A model generated the notes under the pieces. The model saw only the letters and a program-made list of their open reading frames with translations. It did no database searches and was not told the DNA's origin. Source: DATGJX01 sp035279385 (GTDB lineage: Bacteria; Vulcanimicrobiota; Vulcanimicrobiia; Vulcanimicrobiales; Vulcanimicrobiaceae). From it: DNA of 48,882 bases. This document shows, piece by piece, positions 1 through 8,045 of the stretch; the stretch's first letter is position 1, and each line of letters begins with the position of its first letter. A program made the position numbers and the translations under genes. The stretch is taken from NCBI GenBank assembly GCA_035279385.1, contig DATEHZ010000066.1:1-48882 (forward strand), given 5' to 3'.

Positions 1-1716
1 CTCAACGATGCAAATACGGGCGATTTGGATCTGTCGCGCTTTCCGGTCGCCGCGTTCAGCAACGTCGACGTCACTGAAGGCCTCGGGCCCTCGGACAGCG
101 AGGGCAGCAACACCATCGGAGGCGCGGTGAACATCATCTCCCTGCAGCCCACGCGCGATACGCACAACGCCTTCTCTTTTTCAACCGGCTCCTTCGGCAC
201 GAGCGAAGGCTGGTACAACGCCACGGGCACGAAGGGACGCTTCGGGTACGCACTGGCTCTGGACGATCAGCAGCAGCGCGGCTATGTCGATCAAACGGTG
301 AATTGGCAAGGCCGGCCGCTGCATCTGGGCTCCGCGATCGCCGGCCGCGCGCTGCTCGCGAAAGCATCGTGGGCGTTTTCGCAGCAATCCGACGTCAACG
401 TGCGCGTCTTCTCGCTCGGCAATACGCGCGACGAGAGCGCGGCGCTGAACACGCCCGCCGATCCATCGCAGCAAGGCGACGGCGCGCTCTTCGACGGCCC
501 CGGGCCGGCGATGCTTGCGCAAACCGTGCGCGCGTACGCGATCGACGGGCGCTCGCCGCTGGGATCGGGCAGCCTGGTGTACGATTTTTCGTCCTCCGAC
601 AACGACGTGAACTTCACGGGCGGCGCCGTGACGCCGTACGATCTCACGCACCGCGATAAGCGCAATACGCTGGCGCTCTCCTGGCAGCACGACACCGATA
701 CGACGGAATTCGCCGCGGGAGGGTACGTGCGCGGCGAATCGTTCACCGCCGACGGCATCGACGGCGCGCTCACGCAGATGATTCGTTCCTATTTCGTCCG
801 CGGCATGGTGCGGCCGTCGAAGAGACTGCGCGTGCGGGGCGGGCTCTACGCGTCGAATTATTCCACGTTCGGATCGAACCTGGACGCCCGCGTCGCGGCC
901 AATTACGATCTCGACGAGCGCAGCGTGCTGCGCGCTTCGGTCGGAACCGGCTTTCGTGCCCCGCTGCTGATCGAGCGCTACGTGTTTCCGGTCGCCGATC
1001 TTCCGCTGGATCAGAACTGCGTCGCCACGGGTCAAGGCAACGCGAACGAAAAGCCGGAGCATGCAACGGAGTACGAACTGGGTTACGGTCATCGCTTTGG
1101 TTCGACGGCGAATCTGGACGTCTCGCTCTACCGCACCAATCTGCGCGATCCGATCGAAGTCTTCTATCCGCTGGGAACGACCTGTCCGCCGGCAAACCCG
1201 CCGGCGCAGTCGTATCCGATCAACGCCGGGAACGCCGTCTATCAGGGCGCGGAGGTTCGCTACGCGCAGCGGCTGGGCGCGCGCGTGCTGCTGCGCGCGA
1301 GTTACGGTTTGAACGTTGCCTATCCGCTCAACATGCCGCCCAGCGTTGCGAATCCCACGTCGGGCGGCGATCTGGTGGCCGGCCGGCAGTTCCTCAATAT
1401 TCCGCAGCAGCAAGGCTCGCTAAGCCTGAGCTGGCAGAACGCACACTGGCACGCGGCGCTGCAAACGTGCGTCCGCGGGCGCAACAACGAACTGAATCAG
1501 GACCCGTACGCAGCGGTAGATGCCGCCGTCGGACGCGGCTTCGGCGACGTGGATCTAACCCTCGCCGGCACAAACCTCACCAGCGCGGTCAGCGGCAGAT
1601 TCACGCTGCCGCGCCTGGGCGTGCCGTATAACGGCGTGGGCGGCGCGTTGCCCACGGACCGGTACGTTCTCGAGCCGGCGGGTATACGGCTGATAGCCAC
1701 CTTCAGAACGCCCTAA
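1..1716 (+). CDS. TonB-dependent receptor, 5' end outside window
   Basis: The frame is open from the first base to TAA at 1714-1716, giving 571 residues of a larger protein. The fragment starts late in the plug domain: the motif NTIGGAVNI at about residues 37-45 is typical of TonB receptor plugs. The rest is a long run of alternating polar and aromatic segments with YELGYGHRF-like strands, as expected of a 22-stranded outer-membrane barrel. Such receptors import iron chelates, cobalamin or oligomers using TonB energy; the substrate cannot be told from this part. The last strand ends in FRTP rather than with a terminal Phe, unlike the second receptor in the window. The next gene begins 9 bases downstream, so the two may be co-transcribed. 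Family call is firm, substrate unknown. Confidence 0.9.
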   Translation, partial: LNDANTGDLDLSRFPVAAFSNVDVTEGLGPSDSEGSNTIGGAVNIISLQPTRDTHNAFSFSTGSFGTSEGWYNATGTKGRFGYALALDDQQQRGYVDQTVNWQGRPLHLGSAIAGRALLAKASWAFSQQSDVNVRVFSLGNTRDESAALNTPADPSQQGDGALFDGPGPAMLAQTVRAYAIDGRSPLGSGSLVYDFSSSDNDVNFTGGAVTPYDLTHRDKRNTLALSWQHDTDTTEFAAGGYVRGESFTADGIDGALTQMIRSYFVRGMVRPSKRLRVRGGLYASNYSTFGSNLDARVAANYDLDERSVLRASVGTGFRAPLLIERYVFPVADLPLDQNCVATGQGNANEKPEHATEYELGYGHRFGSTANLDVSLYRTNLRDPIEVFYPLGTTCPPANPPAQSYPINAGNAVYQGAEVRYAQRLGARVLLRASYGLNVAYPLNMPPSVANPTSGGDLVAGRQFLNIPQQQGSLSLSWQNAHWHAALQTCVRGRNNELNQDPYAAVDAAVGRGFGDVDLTLAGTNLTSAVSGRFTLPRLGVPYNGVGGALPTDRYVLEPAGIRLIATFRTP

Positions 1717-1725
1717 GGTTTTGGA

Positions 1726-2802
1726 TTGAACGATCGCCTCGAGCACGCCGCTGAATCGTTCCGCGCGCTCGCGGAACTGCTGCCGCAATTAGTGTGGGTG
1801 AGCAAAGCACAAACGGGTGCGATCGAATACGTCAACCGGCAATGGCGCGAGTATTTCGGCGCGAATCACCTCGACGGACGCCAGTGGCGCATGCGCGAGT
1901 TCGTTCACCCCGACGATTTCGAGCGCGCGAATCAACGCTGGAAATTCAGCCTGCTCACCGGCGCAATGTATGAAGTGGAATACCGGCTGCGCAGTCACGA
2001 CGGCGGGTACCATTGGTTCCTCGCGCGCGGCGCACCTGTTCGCGACGCAAGCGGGCACGTCGTGCGCTGGTACGGGTCGGCAACCAACATCGACGCGCAG
2101 AAGCGCGAGCTCGAGCAAGCCAGAGAGGTCGTCGACCGGCTGCAAGGCGCGTTCATTCGGCGCGAATTGCCGCAGCGCGACGACGTGCGCTTCGATGCGG
2201 TCTACGTGCCGGCCGAAGACATCGCGCGCGTCGGCGGCGACTGGTACGACGCCTTCGAGTTTCCGGACGGCACGATCGTTTTTTCCGTCGGCGACGTCGC
2301 GGGGCACGGTCTCGAAGCGGCGGTGACGATGGCGAATATCCGGCAGGCAATTATCGGCGCGAGCATCGACACTGCCGAACCGAGCGAAGCGCTCGTGAAG
2401 GTCAATCGCGTACTGTGCCTGCAGCGCTCGATCATCGCCTCGGCAATCGTCGGGTTCATTCGTGGAAACCGCGTGATGTATTGCAGCGCGGGACACCCGC
2501 CCGCCGTGTTCGCCGACGGCGACGGCGCGCGGTTTTTGCCGCACGGCGGCATAACGCTGGGCGTAGAGCCGCGGCCGGTATTTCGCACGCACGTACTGAA
2601 AATGCACCCTGGAACGCTGCTCGTGCTCTATACGGACGGTCTGACCGAGGCGCGGCGCAAAGTCGACGAAGACGAGCAGCGCCTGCTCGAAGCGTGCGGC
2701 AAAGCGGCGCACAACGGCATGCGTGCCTCGGATATCCACGCGGCCGTGCTGGGCACGCTGCGATCGCCGGACGATACGGCGATTATGACGTTACGCTTTT
2801 AA
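1726..2802 (+). CDS. PAS-domain PP2C (SpoIIE/RsbU-type) serine phosphatase
   Basis: 358 residues. A PAS sensor with PAC tail occupies about residues 12-130 (PQLVWVSKAQTGAIEYVN, HPDDFERANQRW, WYGSATNIDAQK). A SpoIIE/PP2C phosphatase domain fills about 160-356, with the metal-binding signatures VGGDWYDAFEF and SVGDVAGHGLEAA and the late motifs LVLYTDGLTEARR and SPDDTAIM. Proteins of this build dephosphorylate STAS-type anti-sigma antagonists in response to a signal sensed by PAS. The start is TTG at 1726, chosen because AAGG lies 7 bases upstream. No STAS or kinase gene is adjacent; the nearest candidates are at 44.4-47.2 kb. Its 3' end overlaps the convergent hydrolase by 20 bases. Confidence 0.93.
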   Translation: MNDRLEHAAESFRALAELLPQLVWVSKAQTGAIEYVNRQWREYFGANHLDGRQWRMREFVHPDDFERANQRWKFSLLTGAMYEVEYRLRSHDGGYHWFLARGAPVRDASGHVVRWYGSATNIDAQKRELEQAREVVDRLQGAFIRRELPQRDDVRFDAVYVPAEDIARVGGDWYDAFEFPDGTIVFSVGDVAGHGLEAAVTMANIRQAIIGASIDTAEPSEALVKVNRVLCLQRSIIASAIVGFIRGNRVMYCSAGHPPAVFADGDGARFLPHGGITLGVEPRPVFRTHVLKMHPGTLLVLYTDGLTEARRKVDEDEQRLLEACGKAAHNGMRASDIHAAVLGTLRSPDDTAIMTLRF

Positions 2803-3481
2803 CGAAAGCGGCGACCGCGGGCAGCGTGAGGTCCGGGCGGTCGCGATGCGGCGCGTGCCCGCAGTTCGCGAGCGAGAGCGTATCGACTCGCGCGCCGCAC
2901 GCATCGCCCGCAATGGCGTCGATCTGCGCCATCGTTCCGTACTCGTCGTCCAGACCCTGAATCGCGAGCACCGGCACCCGAATCTTGCGCACGGAATCTT
3001 GAATATTCCACGCGCGAAATTCCGGATGCAGCCAGATGTCGTTCCATCCGTAAAACGTTCGATCGGCGTCGGCATGATAGCGCTGCAGGCGTTTGCGCAA
3101 TTCCGACGATTCGTACGCGACCTTTGCCTGCGCGATGCTGCGCACCGAAATATCCTCGACGAATACGTGCGGCGCTTCGACGACGACGCCGCGCACGCGC
3201 GCGCCGATTTCACCCGCATAGATGAGCGCGATCGACGCGCCGTCGCTTTGTCCGACGAGCACGGCGTCCCGCACGCCGAATGCATTCAGCACGTCGGGCA
3301 GCGCTTCGAGCGCTTCGTCGTGCATGTACGAGAGGGCGCGCGCTTCGTGCAGCACCTCGGAGAAGCCGTTGCCGTAGCGTGAGTACGCGATCACCGCGCA
3401 GCCGGTCAGACTGGCGAGATCCTCCGGCACGCTTTTCCACATCGCGACGGATCCGAGGCCTTCGTGCAGCAGCACGAGCAC
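2783..3481 (-). CDS. alpha/beta hydrolase
   Basis: At least 232 residues. The nucleophile elbow is GQSDG (about residues 76-80), the acid is probably in QGLDDEYG and the catalytic histidine in NCGHAPHRD near the C-terminus. HEGLGSVAMW near the start is the oxyanion-hole region of a common alpha/beta hydrolase group. The substrate is not predictable. The GTG at 3481 is provisional: the in-frame codons just upstream read GRRVEARYIAGSPDLP, which looks like the natural N-terminus of this family, yet they contain no ATG, GTG or TTG. Translation may therefore begin at a non-standard codon inside the 3' end of msrB. It is the last gene of a minus-strand operon after msrB. Confidence 0.85.
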   Translation of the reverse strand: MLVLLHEGLGSVAMWKSVPEDLASLTGCAVIAYSRYGNGFSEVLHEARALSYMHDEALEALPDVLNAFGVRDAVLVGQSDGASIALIYAGEIGARVRGVVVEAPHVFVEDISVRSIAQAKVAYESSELRKRLQRYHADADRTFYGWNDIWLHPEFRAWNIQDSVRKIRVPVLAIQGLDDEYGTMAQIDAIAGDACGARVDTLSLANCGHAPHRDRPDLTLPAVAAFVKSVTS

Positions 3482-3537
3482 CGGCAGATCCGGGGATCCC
3501 GCGATGTACCGAGCCTCGACGCGGCGACCCGCGGCGC

Positions 3538-3954
3538 TTATTTCTTCGGCGATGGGACGAATGTGAGCGAGAGCGAGTTGATGCAGTAGCGCGTGCCGAG
3601 CGGCGGCGGACCGTCTTCGAAGACGTGGCCCAGATGCGAATCGCAGCGCTTGCAGCGCACTTCGATGCGGTTCATGCCGTGGCTGTAATCGGGCAATAAG
3701 CGCACGTTCTGCCGCTCATCGGGATGCGTGAAACTCGGCCAGCCGCAGTGCGATTCGAATTTGGACGACGATTCGAACAGTTCGGCGCCGCACGCGCCGC
3801 ATACGAAGGTGCCTTCACCGCGTTCTTCGAGCAAGCTGCCGGTAAACGGCCGTTCCGTGCCGGCTTCGCGCAGGATGCGGTAGCGCTCGGGACCGAGTTC
3901 CTTGCGCCATTCTTCTTCGGTTTTCGTGACTTCGGGGACGACGTCGTGCTGCAT
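3538..3954 (-). CDS. msrB: peptide-methionine (R)-S-oxide reductase MsrB
   Basis: 138 residues, a normal length for a free-standing MsrB. It reduces the R epimer of methionine sulfoxide in oxidised proteins, using thioredoxin. The structural zinc site is visible as CGAC (Cys52, Cys55) and CKRC (Cys101, Cys104). The catalytic cysteine is Cys124 in RYCINS, and Cys70 in HCGWPSF is the likely resolving cysteine. There is no signal peptide, so it should be cytoplasmic. The ATG at 3954 lies 5 bases after the stop of the upstream PilZ gene, and the two form an operon. A longer open frame upstream of 3954 is only a shadow of the PilZ gene. Confidence 0.97.
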   Translation of the reverse strand: MQHDVVPEVTKTEEEWRKELGPERYRILREAGTERPFTGSLLEERGEGTFVCGACGAELFESSSKFESHCGWPSFTHPDERQNVRLLPDYSHGMNRIEVRCKRCDSHLGHVFEDGPPPLGTRYCINSLSLTFVPSPKK

Positions 3955-3959
3955 CCCGG

Positions 3960-4634
3960 TTATTGTAGCACTTCGATCTCGTTGCCGGAATCGTCGAAGA
4001 GAAAGCGCGTGTCGTACTCGAGCGCTTCGCCGGTGGCCGGGTCGTTCAGGCGCGAATGAATCGAGAGGCGGTGCATGGTTTTGGCGCCGCGCTTGACGGT
4101 GCCGCCGTAGAAGTATTGCACGAGCGGGATCTTGTCTTTCTCGATCGGCGCGAGCCGGCGCATCTGCACGATCATCACGAGCAGCCGCTCCTGCAGCCGC
4201 TGCGGAATCAGGCGCGCGACGTCGTCGGCCTGCATGCGCACGAGTTCCAGTTCTTTCTGCGCCTTGTTCTCGACGGTTACGCTTTCGTTGCTGCAAAAAC
4301 GTACGAGCGCATCCCAGTCGTCCGCGGCAATGCCGGTGTACTTCACGCCGTAGCGCCAAACCGGTTTGCCTTGCAAGGTACCGGGAATGCACCACACCTG
4401 CTTCGCGCGCAGCATGACGGGACGCTCCTCGAGCTGGATGCGGAAATTCACTTCGTCTTTCTCAAACTTCGACGGCGAAACCAGACCCATGCCGCTCGCG
4501 GAGATGTCGACGGGAATCAGGGCAGTCCAGCCGGTCGACGTGGCAAACCACGCGCGAAAACCGCCCGTTCGCCGGGGATACCGGCGGCGGTTTTCGGGCC
4601 TTCCTGAGAACCACGTGAGCAAATCTGCGAGCAT
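3960..4634 (-). CDS. PilZ-domain protein, probable c-di-GMP receptor
   Basis: 224 residues. The PilZ c-di-GMP motif is complete: an arginine cluster RRRYPRR near residues 16-22 followed by DISASGMGL, the D-x-S-x-x-G signature. The rest of the PilZ barrel runs to about residue 115. The remaining 110 residues, starting with an acidic/basic helix (AQKELELVRMQADDVARL), are not a domain I recognise. Binding c-di-GMP would alter an unknown partner in motility, adhesion or polysaccharide synthesis. The ATG at 4634 is 11 bases after the amine-oxidase stop, and msrB follows closely, so it sits mid-operon. No cyclase or phosphodiesterase gene is in the window. Confidence 0.85.
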   Translation of the reverse strand: MLADLLTWFSGRPENRRRYPRRTGGFRAWFATSTGWTALIPVDISASGMGLVSPSKFEKDEVNFRIQLEERPVMLRAKQVWCIPGTLQGKPVWRYGVKYTGIAADDWDALVRFCSNESVTVENKAQKELELVRMQADDVARLIPQRLQERLLVMIVQMRRLAPIEKDKIPLVQYFYGGTVKRGAKTMHRLSIHSRLNDPATGEALEYDTRFLFDDSGNEIEVLQ

Positions 4635-4645
4635 TCCGCTTTTTG

Positions 4646-5875
4646 TTATCGGCCGGAAATACCGAGGACCTGCGCCGCGGCGCGATAGCCGCTCTCCAGC
4701 GCACCGGCCACCGTTCCGGCGTCCTGCGCGCACGTCGCTTCGCCCGCGAAATAGAGCGTTTGGCCTATCGGACGCGCCAGCCGGTCGCGGGCGTCGCCGC
4801 CGTTTACGCGCAGATAGCTGTAGGCGCCGCGTGCGTACGGGTCGCGCTGCCAATCGTGATGGTACGCGCGAACGAATTCGGCCTTTACATTGACCTGTGG
4901 GAAAAGTCGAACGCAGGTATCGACGGCCGCCGTTACGGGATCGACGCCGCGCGCCGCAAGACGGTTCGCGGCATCGCCGCCCGCCCACGCCACGAGCACC
5001 GGCGCACGCTGGGGAAAACGAGACCAGACCGTCGGAAACGCCGCATCGCGAGCCGTCTGAAGAAACGCGCCGTTCCAGAAGACCGAGCGAAATTCGAGCA
5101 CGACTTTGGTCACCGGCCCCATGCCGATTGCGTCGATCGCGCCGCGCTTGTCACGTGGCAGCGCCGGGATGAACGTGACGTCGCTTCCATGCAGCACGCC
5201 GATGGGCAGCGTGACGACTGCGTGCCGGGCTCGCACGATAACCGGGTCGCCGTCGCGCACGGCGCGCACCTCTACCCCGGTCGCGGACCAGCGAACTTCG
5301 TACACGCGCATACCGCGCCATAAACGATCGCCCGCACAGCGCGCGAGATGTTCCACGATGGCGCCGTAGCCGTCAGCGGGGCGCAGCTGCGTATCGTTGC
5401 CGTCGCCGCGCCATTCTTCTGCGATTGCAAGGATGCTGGCATCCGCGGCGATGGCCGCGTCGAAACCTTCGACCAACATGCGCGCCTGGGCTGCATCTTC
5501 GCTATTCGCGCTGCGCAAAAAGGCATCGACGCTGGCATCTTGCGCGTGCGGATCTACACGTTCCAATACGCGCTGCGTTGCTTCCCACACGCCGGGAATG
5601 CCGTCTTCCGGCAATTCGAGCGTTCCTTCGTTACATTCGCGCAGAAGTGCCATGGTCGCGTCCGCGCGCCCGTGAATGAACTCGGCGCCTAATTCTACGG
5701 GATACGCGCCGTCGCTCGTGCGCAGCGTGTACGCGCGGCCGCCGGCGCGCCCTTGTGCTTCCAGCAGCAGCACGTCGAGGCCGCGGTCGAGCAGCGCGCG
5801 TGCTGCGGCTAGACCTGCGGCGCCTGCCCCGATGACGACGACGTCGGCGGTTACCGTTCGCGTATCGACGTTCAC
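4646..5875 (-). CDS. flavin amine oxidase (FAD-dependent)
   Basis: 409 residues. The N-terminal Rossmann fold has VVVIGAGAAGLAAARAL (FAD-binding GxGxxG) followed by EAQGRAGGRAYT, the typical second half of the amine-oxidase FAD motif. The C-terminal FAD motif is LYFAGEATCAQDAGTVAGALESG. The family oxidises primary or secondary amines, including polyamines and monoamines, to aldehyde, ammonia and hydrogen peroxide. The GTG at 5875 fits where homologues begin, just before the FAD motif, although no clear ribosome site precedes it. An in-frame extension to 5965 would read through the terminator of the upstream gene and is unlikely. The downstream PilZ-MsrB genes are likely co-transcribed; MsrB would suit a peroxide producer, but that link is inference. 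Confidence 0.9.
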   Translation of the reverse strand: MNVDTRTVTADVVVIGAGAAGLAAARALLDRGLDVLLLEAQGRAGGRAYTLRTSDGAYPVELGAEFIHGRADATMALLRECNEGTLELPEDGIPGVWEATQRVLERVDPHAQDASVDAFLRSANSEDAAQARMLVEGFDAAIAADASILAIAEEWRGDGNDTQLRPADGYGAIVEHLARCAGDRLWRGMRVYEVRWSATGVEVRAVRDGDPVIVRARHAVVTLPIGVLHGSDVTFIPALPRDKRGAIDAIGMGPVTKVVLEFRSVFWNGAFLQTARDAAFPTVWSRFPQRAPVLVAWAGGDAANRLAARGVDPVTAAVDTCVRLFPQVNVKAEFVRAYHHDWQRDPYARGAYSYLRVNGGDARDRLARPIGQTLYFAGEATCAQDAGTVAGALESGYRAAAQVLGISGR

Positions 5876-5886
5876 AGCACAAGCAT

Positions 5887-5924
5887 AAAAAAAGGACAGC
5901 CGTTTGTCATCCGGCTGCCCTTTT
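5887..5924 (-). terminator. Rho-independent terminator of the small acidic gene
   Basis: Arms 5890-5902 and 5912-5924 pair over 13 positions with one non-Watson-Crick position and a 9-base loop. Read on the minus strand, the stem is followed by seven T residues (5893-5887). It lies 25 bases after the stop of the 66-residue gene and just upstream of the amine-oxidase start, so it separates the two units. Confidence 0.8.
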
Positions 5925-5948
5925 CTGTGCTTGCCCGTGATTATTCTT

Positions 5949-6149
5949 TCATTCGCCGGCCCCAATTTGGTTGCGGGTTGCTTCGTCTTCGTCGACCATC
6001 GCGTCGTCGTCTATTTCCGGGTTGCTCGTGATCTCACCGCCGTCCGTCTTGGGGCGTGCAATCGTCGGAGTCTCGTCGGTGATGTTGCGATCCCGCATGC
6101 GTTTGTCGGTCATGCCGGCGTCATGGATAGTCTCTCTATGGTTTTCCAT
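5949..6149 (-). CDS. small acidic hypothetical protein
   Basis: 66 residues, with 18 Asp/Glu against 8 Arg/Lys, no cysteine, and no hydrophobic segment long enough for a membrane helix. The C-terminal half is strongly acidic (IDDDAMVDEDEA). I do not recognise a family. It is kept as a gene because the ATG at 6149 has a strong ribosome site (GGGGTGAGGTGAG, ending about 4 bases before the start), and because a clear intrinsic terminator follows 25 bases after the stop. It therefore looks like a monocistronic unit, possibly a stress-related disordered protein, but no function can be assigned. Confidence 0.7.
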   Translation of the reverse strand: MENHRETIHDAGMTDKRMRDRNITDETPTIARPKTDGGEITSNPEIDDDAMVDEDEATRNQIGAGE

Positions 6150-6212
6150 TCAACTCACCTCACCCCTACTGTTCCCGTTGCGTGCATGAAGGCAAACCGT
6201 TTCTATCTGACA

Positions 6213-6230
6213 CTTCGCAGAATCGCGAAG
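6213..6230. other. short inverted repeat after the GNAT gene
   Basis: CTTCGC (6213-6218) and GCGAAG (6225-6230) pair across a 6-base loop, 42 bases beyond the GNAT stop on the minus strand. There is no T-run, so it may be a weak transcript end or chance. Confidence 0.3.
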
Positions 6231-6271
6231 CGCCCGGCCTCTTCAGCAGGCAGCGGACCGCACGAACGCGG

Positions 6272-6793
6272 TCAGAGCGTGCGCTCGAGAAACGCGACCG
6301 GGCTATCGTTGAACGTGACGCGCTCGAAGATGGTGTAACCGGCTTTTTGCACGATGCGTAAAGACGCCGCGTTGTCTTCGTTGACGAGGCACACCGTTCG
6401 CCTGGACGGCAGATTTGCATCGCCCCATTCAAGTACCGCGCGCACCGCTTGCGTGCCGTAGCCTTTTCCGTGCGCATCCGAAACGAGAGCGAAGCCCAGT
6501 TCGGGCACGTTCTGCATGCTCGGCGCGATCTCGCGCTTGAAATCGGCGAAGCCGATCTCGCCGACGAATTTTCCCGTGCTTTTTTCGTCGATCGCCCAGT
6601 AACCGTAGCCCATCGCCCGCCAATGGCCGAGGTACGCTAGCAAACGCGACCAGGTTTGCTGCGGCGTCGACGGCTTGCCTCCGATGTAGCGCACGACGAG
6701 CGGGTCGGCCCACATCGCGGCGCAATCGGCAAAATCTTCGCGACGATGCGAACGCAGCCGGAGACGCTCGGTTTCGATTGTCGGCGCGCTCAT
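6272..6793 (-). CDS. GNAT-family N-acetyltransferase (RimJ/RimL-like)
   Basis: 173 residues spanning a single GNAT domain. It opens with IETERLRLRSHRREDF, the usual start of RimJ/RimL-type acetyltransferases. The acetyl-CoA pyrophosphate loop is HGKGYG in VSDAHGKGYGTQAV, followed by NEDNAASLRIVQKAGY, the standard closing motif. Such enzymes move an acetyl group from acetyl-CoA to an N-terminal or small-molecule amine; the acceptor is unknown. The start ATG overlaps the stop of the upstream YciI gene (ATGA), so the two are translationally coupled. Confidence 0.92.
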   Translation of the reverse strand: MSAPTIETERLRLRSHRREDFADCAAMWADPLVVRYIGGKPSTPQQTWSRLLAYLGHWRAMGYGYWAIDEKSTGKFVGEIGFADFKREIAPSMQNVPELGFALVSDAHGKGYGTQAVRAVLEWGDANLPSRRTVCLVNEDNAASLRIVQKAGYTIFERVTFNDSPVAFLERTL

Positions 6794-7074
6794 CCGTTCG
6801 GATTGAACCAGCCGGCGTGCTTCGTGACGCTGAATTCGACGATATCGTATTCGGAAACGCCCGCGCGCACGAACGGGTCTTCCGCTAGCACCGCTTCGAT
6901 CGTCTCGCGCGATGCATCCGCCGTCAGAATAACTCCGCCCGTTCGCGGATTGAGCGGACCGGAAAGAATAAAGAGTCCGCTTTTATAGTTGCGGTCGAGA
7001 AATTCGCGATGTTCGGGCAGAACGCGATCTATTTCTTCGAGTGGCTTGACATAGCGCGAAAGCAACAGAAACAT
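6790..7074 (-). CDS. YciI-family protein
   Basis: 94 residues matching the YCII-related fold: an N-terminal strand (MFLLLSRYVKPLEEID), the conserved His in LPEHREFLDRNYKSG, GPLNPRTGGVILTADAS, then a final segment with DPFVRAGVSEYDIVEFSV. This family has a ferredoxin-like fold, often dimeric, and its biochemical role is mostly unknown; some members act with dehalogenating or ring-modifying enzymes. It is the first gene of a two-gene unit with the GNAT gene. No clear ribosome site precedes the ATG, so the transcript may be leaderless or weakly translated. Confidence 0.9.
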   Translation of the reverse strand: MFLLLSRYVKPLEEIDRVLPEHREFLDRNYKSGLFILSGPLNPRTGGVILTADASRETIEAVLAEDPFVRAGVSEYDIVEFSVTKHAGWFNPNG

Positions 7075-7240
7075 AAGTTTATTTTTCGCGATGGGAACGT
7101 CGACAACCTTACCGCGATGGGCATTTTAGCCCACACGGAGCGCAAGGAGGACGCAACCGCGAGCTCTGAAGATGAACGCCAGGGTGGGGTGTGACGACGA
7201 AAAGCGCTCTTGCCCGTACTTCTTTCTTTGGAGCACGTAT

Positions 7241-7990
7241 ATGAAGCGCCTTTGTTGTATTTTTACGGCCTGCATCGCGCTTGCCGGATGCGGGGGCGGC
7301 GGCGGTACGCCCAGCACCCCCGCGCCGACGGCACCGCCGATTGCGAACACGTCGCTGCCCTACTATCTTCCGATGAGCAGTGGAAATACGTGGACCTTCG
7401 CTTCCGGCGGCAAACTCGTCGACATGGGACCGATGCAGATCGCGTGCGCGTGTCCCGCGAACGGCAGTATGATGGAACGCATCGGTCTGTATTCGCCCGG
7501 AGCGCAAACGCTCGGTGCTTCGTTCTTCTTCGCAAAGCACACGCCGAGCGGCGCTACGCAGATCACGAGCCTGATCGGCGATGAGAACGACGCAAACACG
7601 AATAACATCACGCTCATGAGCGACACGGCGTTTCCCTACGGGATACCGGTCATGGACGACAGTCCGGCACTCAACGAATCGTGGAACGATGGAGCCGGCG
7701 ACGCTTCGACGATTACCGCGGTCGGCGGTACGATGATGCTGCCCGACAGTTCGGAGATCATCGACGTCGCGACCGATCGGATCACCGGTAACTTCAGCGC
7801 CATCACGTGGGGTTTCGCCAAAGGCGTAGGTTTCACGTCGATCGGCGTCGGCACGCAAAGCACCGCACTCGCATCCTTTACCATCAGCACGGCGAGTTCG
7901 TTTGTACGCACGACGGGTGTAGCGCAGATCGCACACGCGACCGTTGGGAAGGTGCACGCCGCCGCGATACTGTCCACGCTGTTTAGATGA
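7241..7990 (+). CDS. putative lipoprotein, unknown function
   Basis: 249 residues. A lipoprotein signal peptide (MKRLCCIFTACIALAGC) ends in the lipobox LAGC and is followed directly by five glycines and a Thr/Pro-rich tether. The mature part is rich in Ser, Thr and Gly with short beta-like stretches, and has a CAC pair in QIACACPANG. I recognise no catalytic motif. The ATG at 7241 was chosen over an upstream in-frame ATG because the lipoprotein signal begins here and TTGGAG lies about 8 bases before it. It ends at a hairpin shared with the convergent ABC ATPase gene. Confidence 0.85.
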   Translation: MKRLCCIFTACIALAGCGGGGGTPSTPAPTAPPIANTSLPYYLPMSSGNTWTFASGGKLVDMGPMQIACACPANGSMMERIGLYSPGAQTLGASFFFAKHTPSGATQITSLIGDENDANTNNITLMSDTAFPYGIPVMDDSPALNESWNDGAGDASTITAVGGTMMLPDSSEIIDVATDRITGNFSAITWGFAKGVGFTSIGVGTQSTALASFTISTASSFVRTTGVAQIAHATVGKVHAAAILSTLFR

Positions 7991-8011
7991 CGGCGGCTTG
8001 GTAAACGCAAT

Positions 8012-8041
8012 GAAGAAGCGGTGATTTTTCACCGCTTCTTC
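8012..8041. terminator. bidirectional hairpin terminator
   Basis: A perfect 13-base-pair stem (8012-8024 with 8029-8041) with a TTTT loop sits in the 55-base gap between the convergent lipoprotein and OppF-type genes. Modest T-rich sequence follows on the plus strand. It can serve both genes. Confidence 0.75.
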
Positions 8042-8045
8042 CGCT

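Noticed and set aside
181..1413. 410-codon open frame on the minus strand opposite the first TonB receptor
   Set aside because: Arg/Ala/Val-rich shadow of a strongly supported gene; no family motif and no ribosome site.
4646..5965. Longer amine oxidase starting at 5965
   Set aside because: The extra 30 codons run through the terminator hairpin and T-run of the upstream gene; the FAD motif follows the GTG at 5875 directly.
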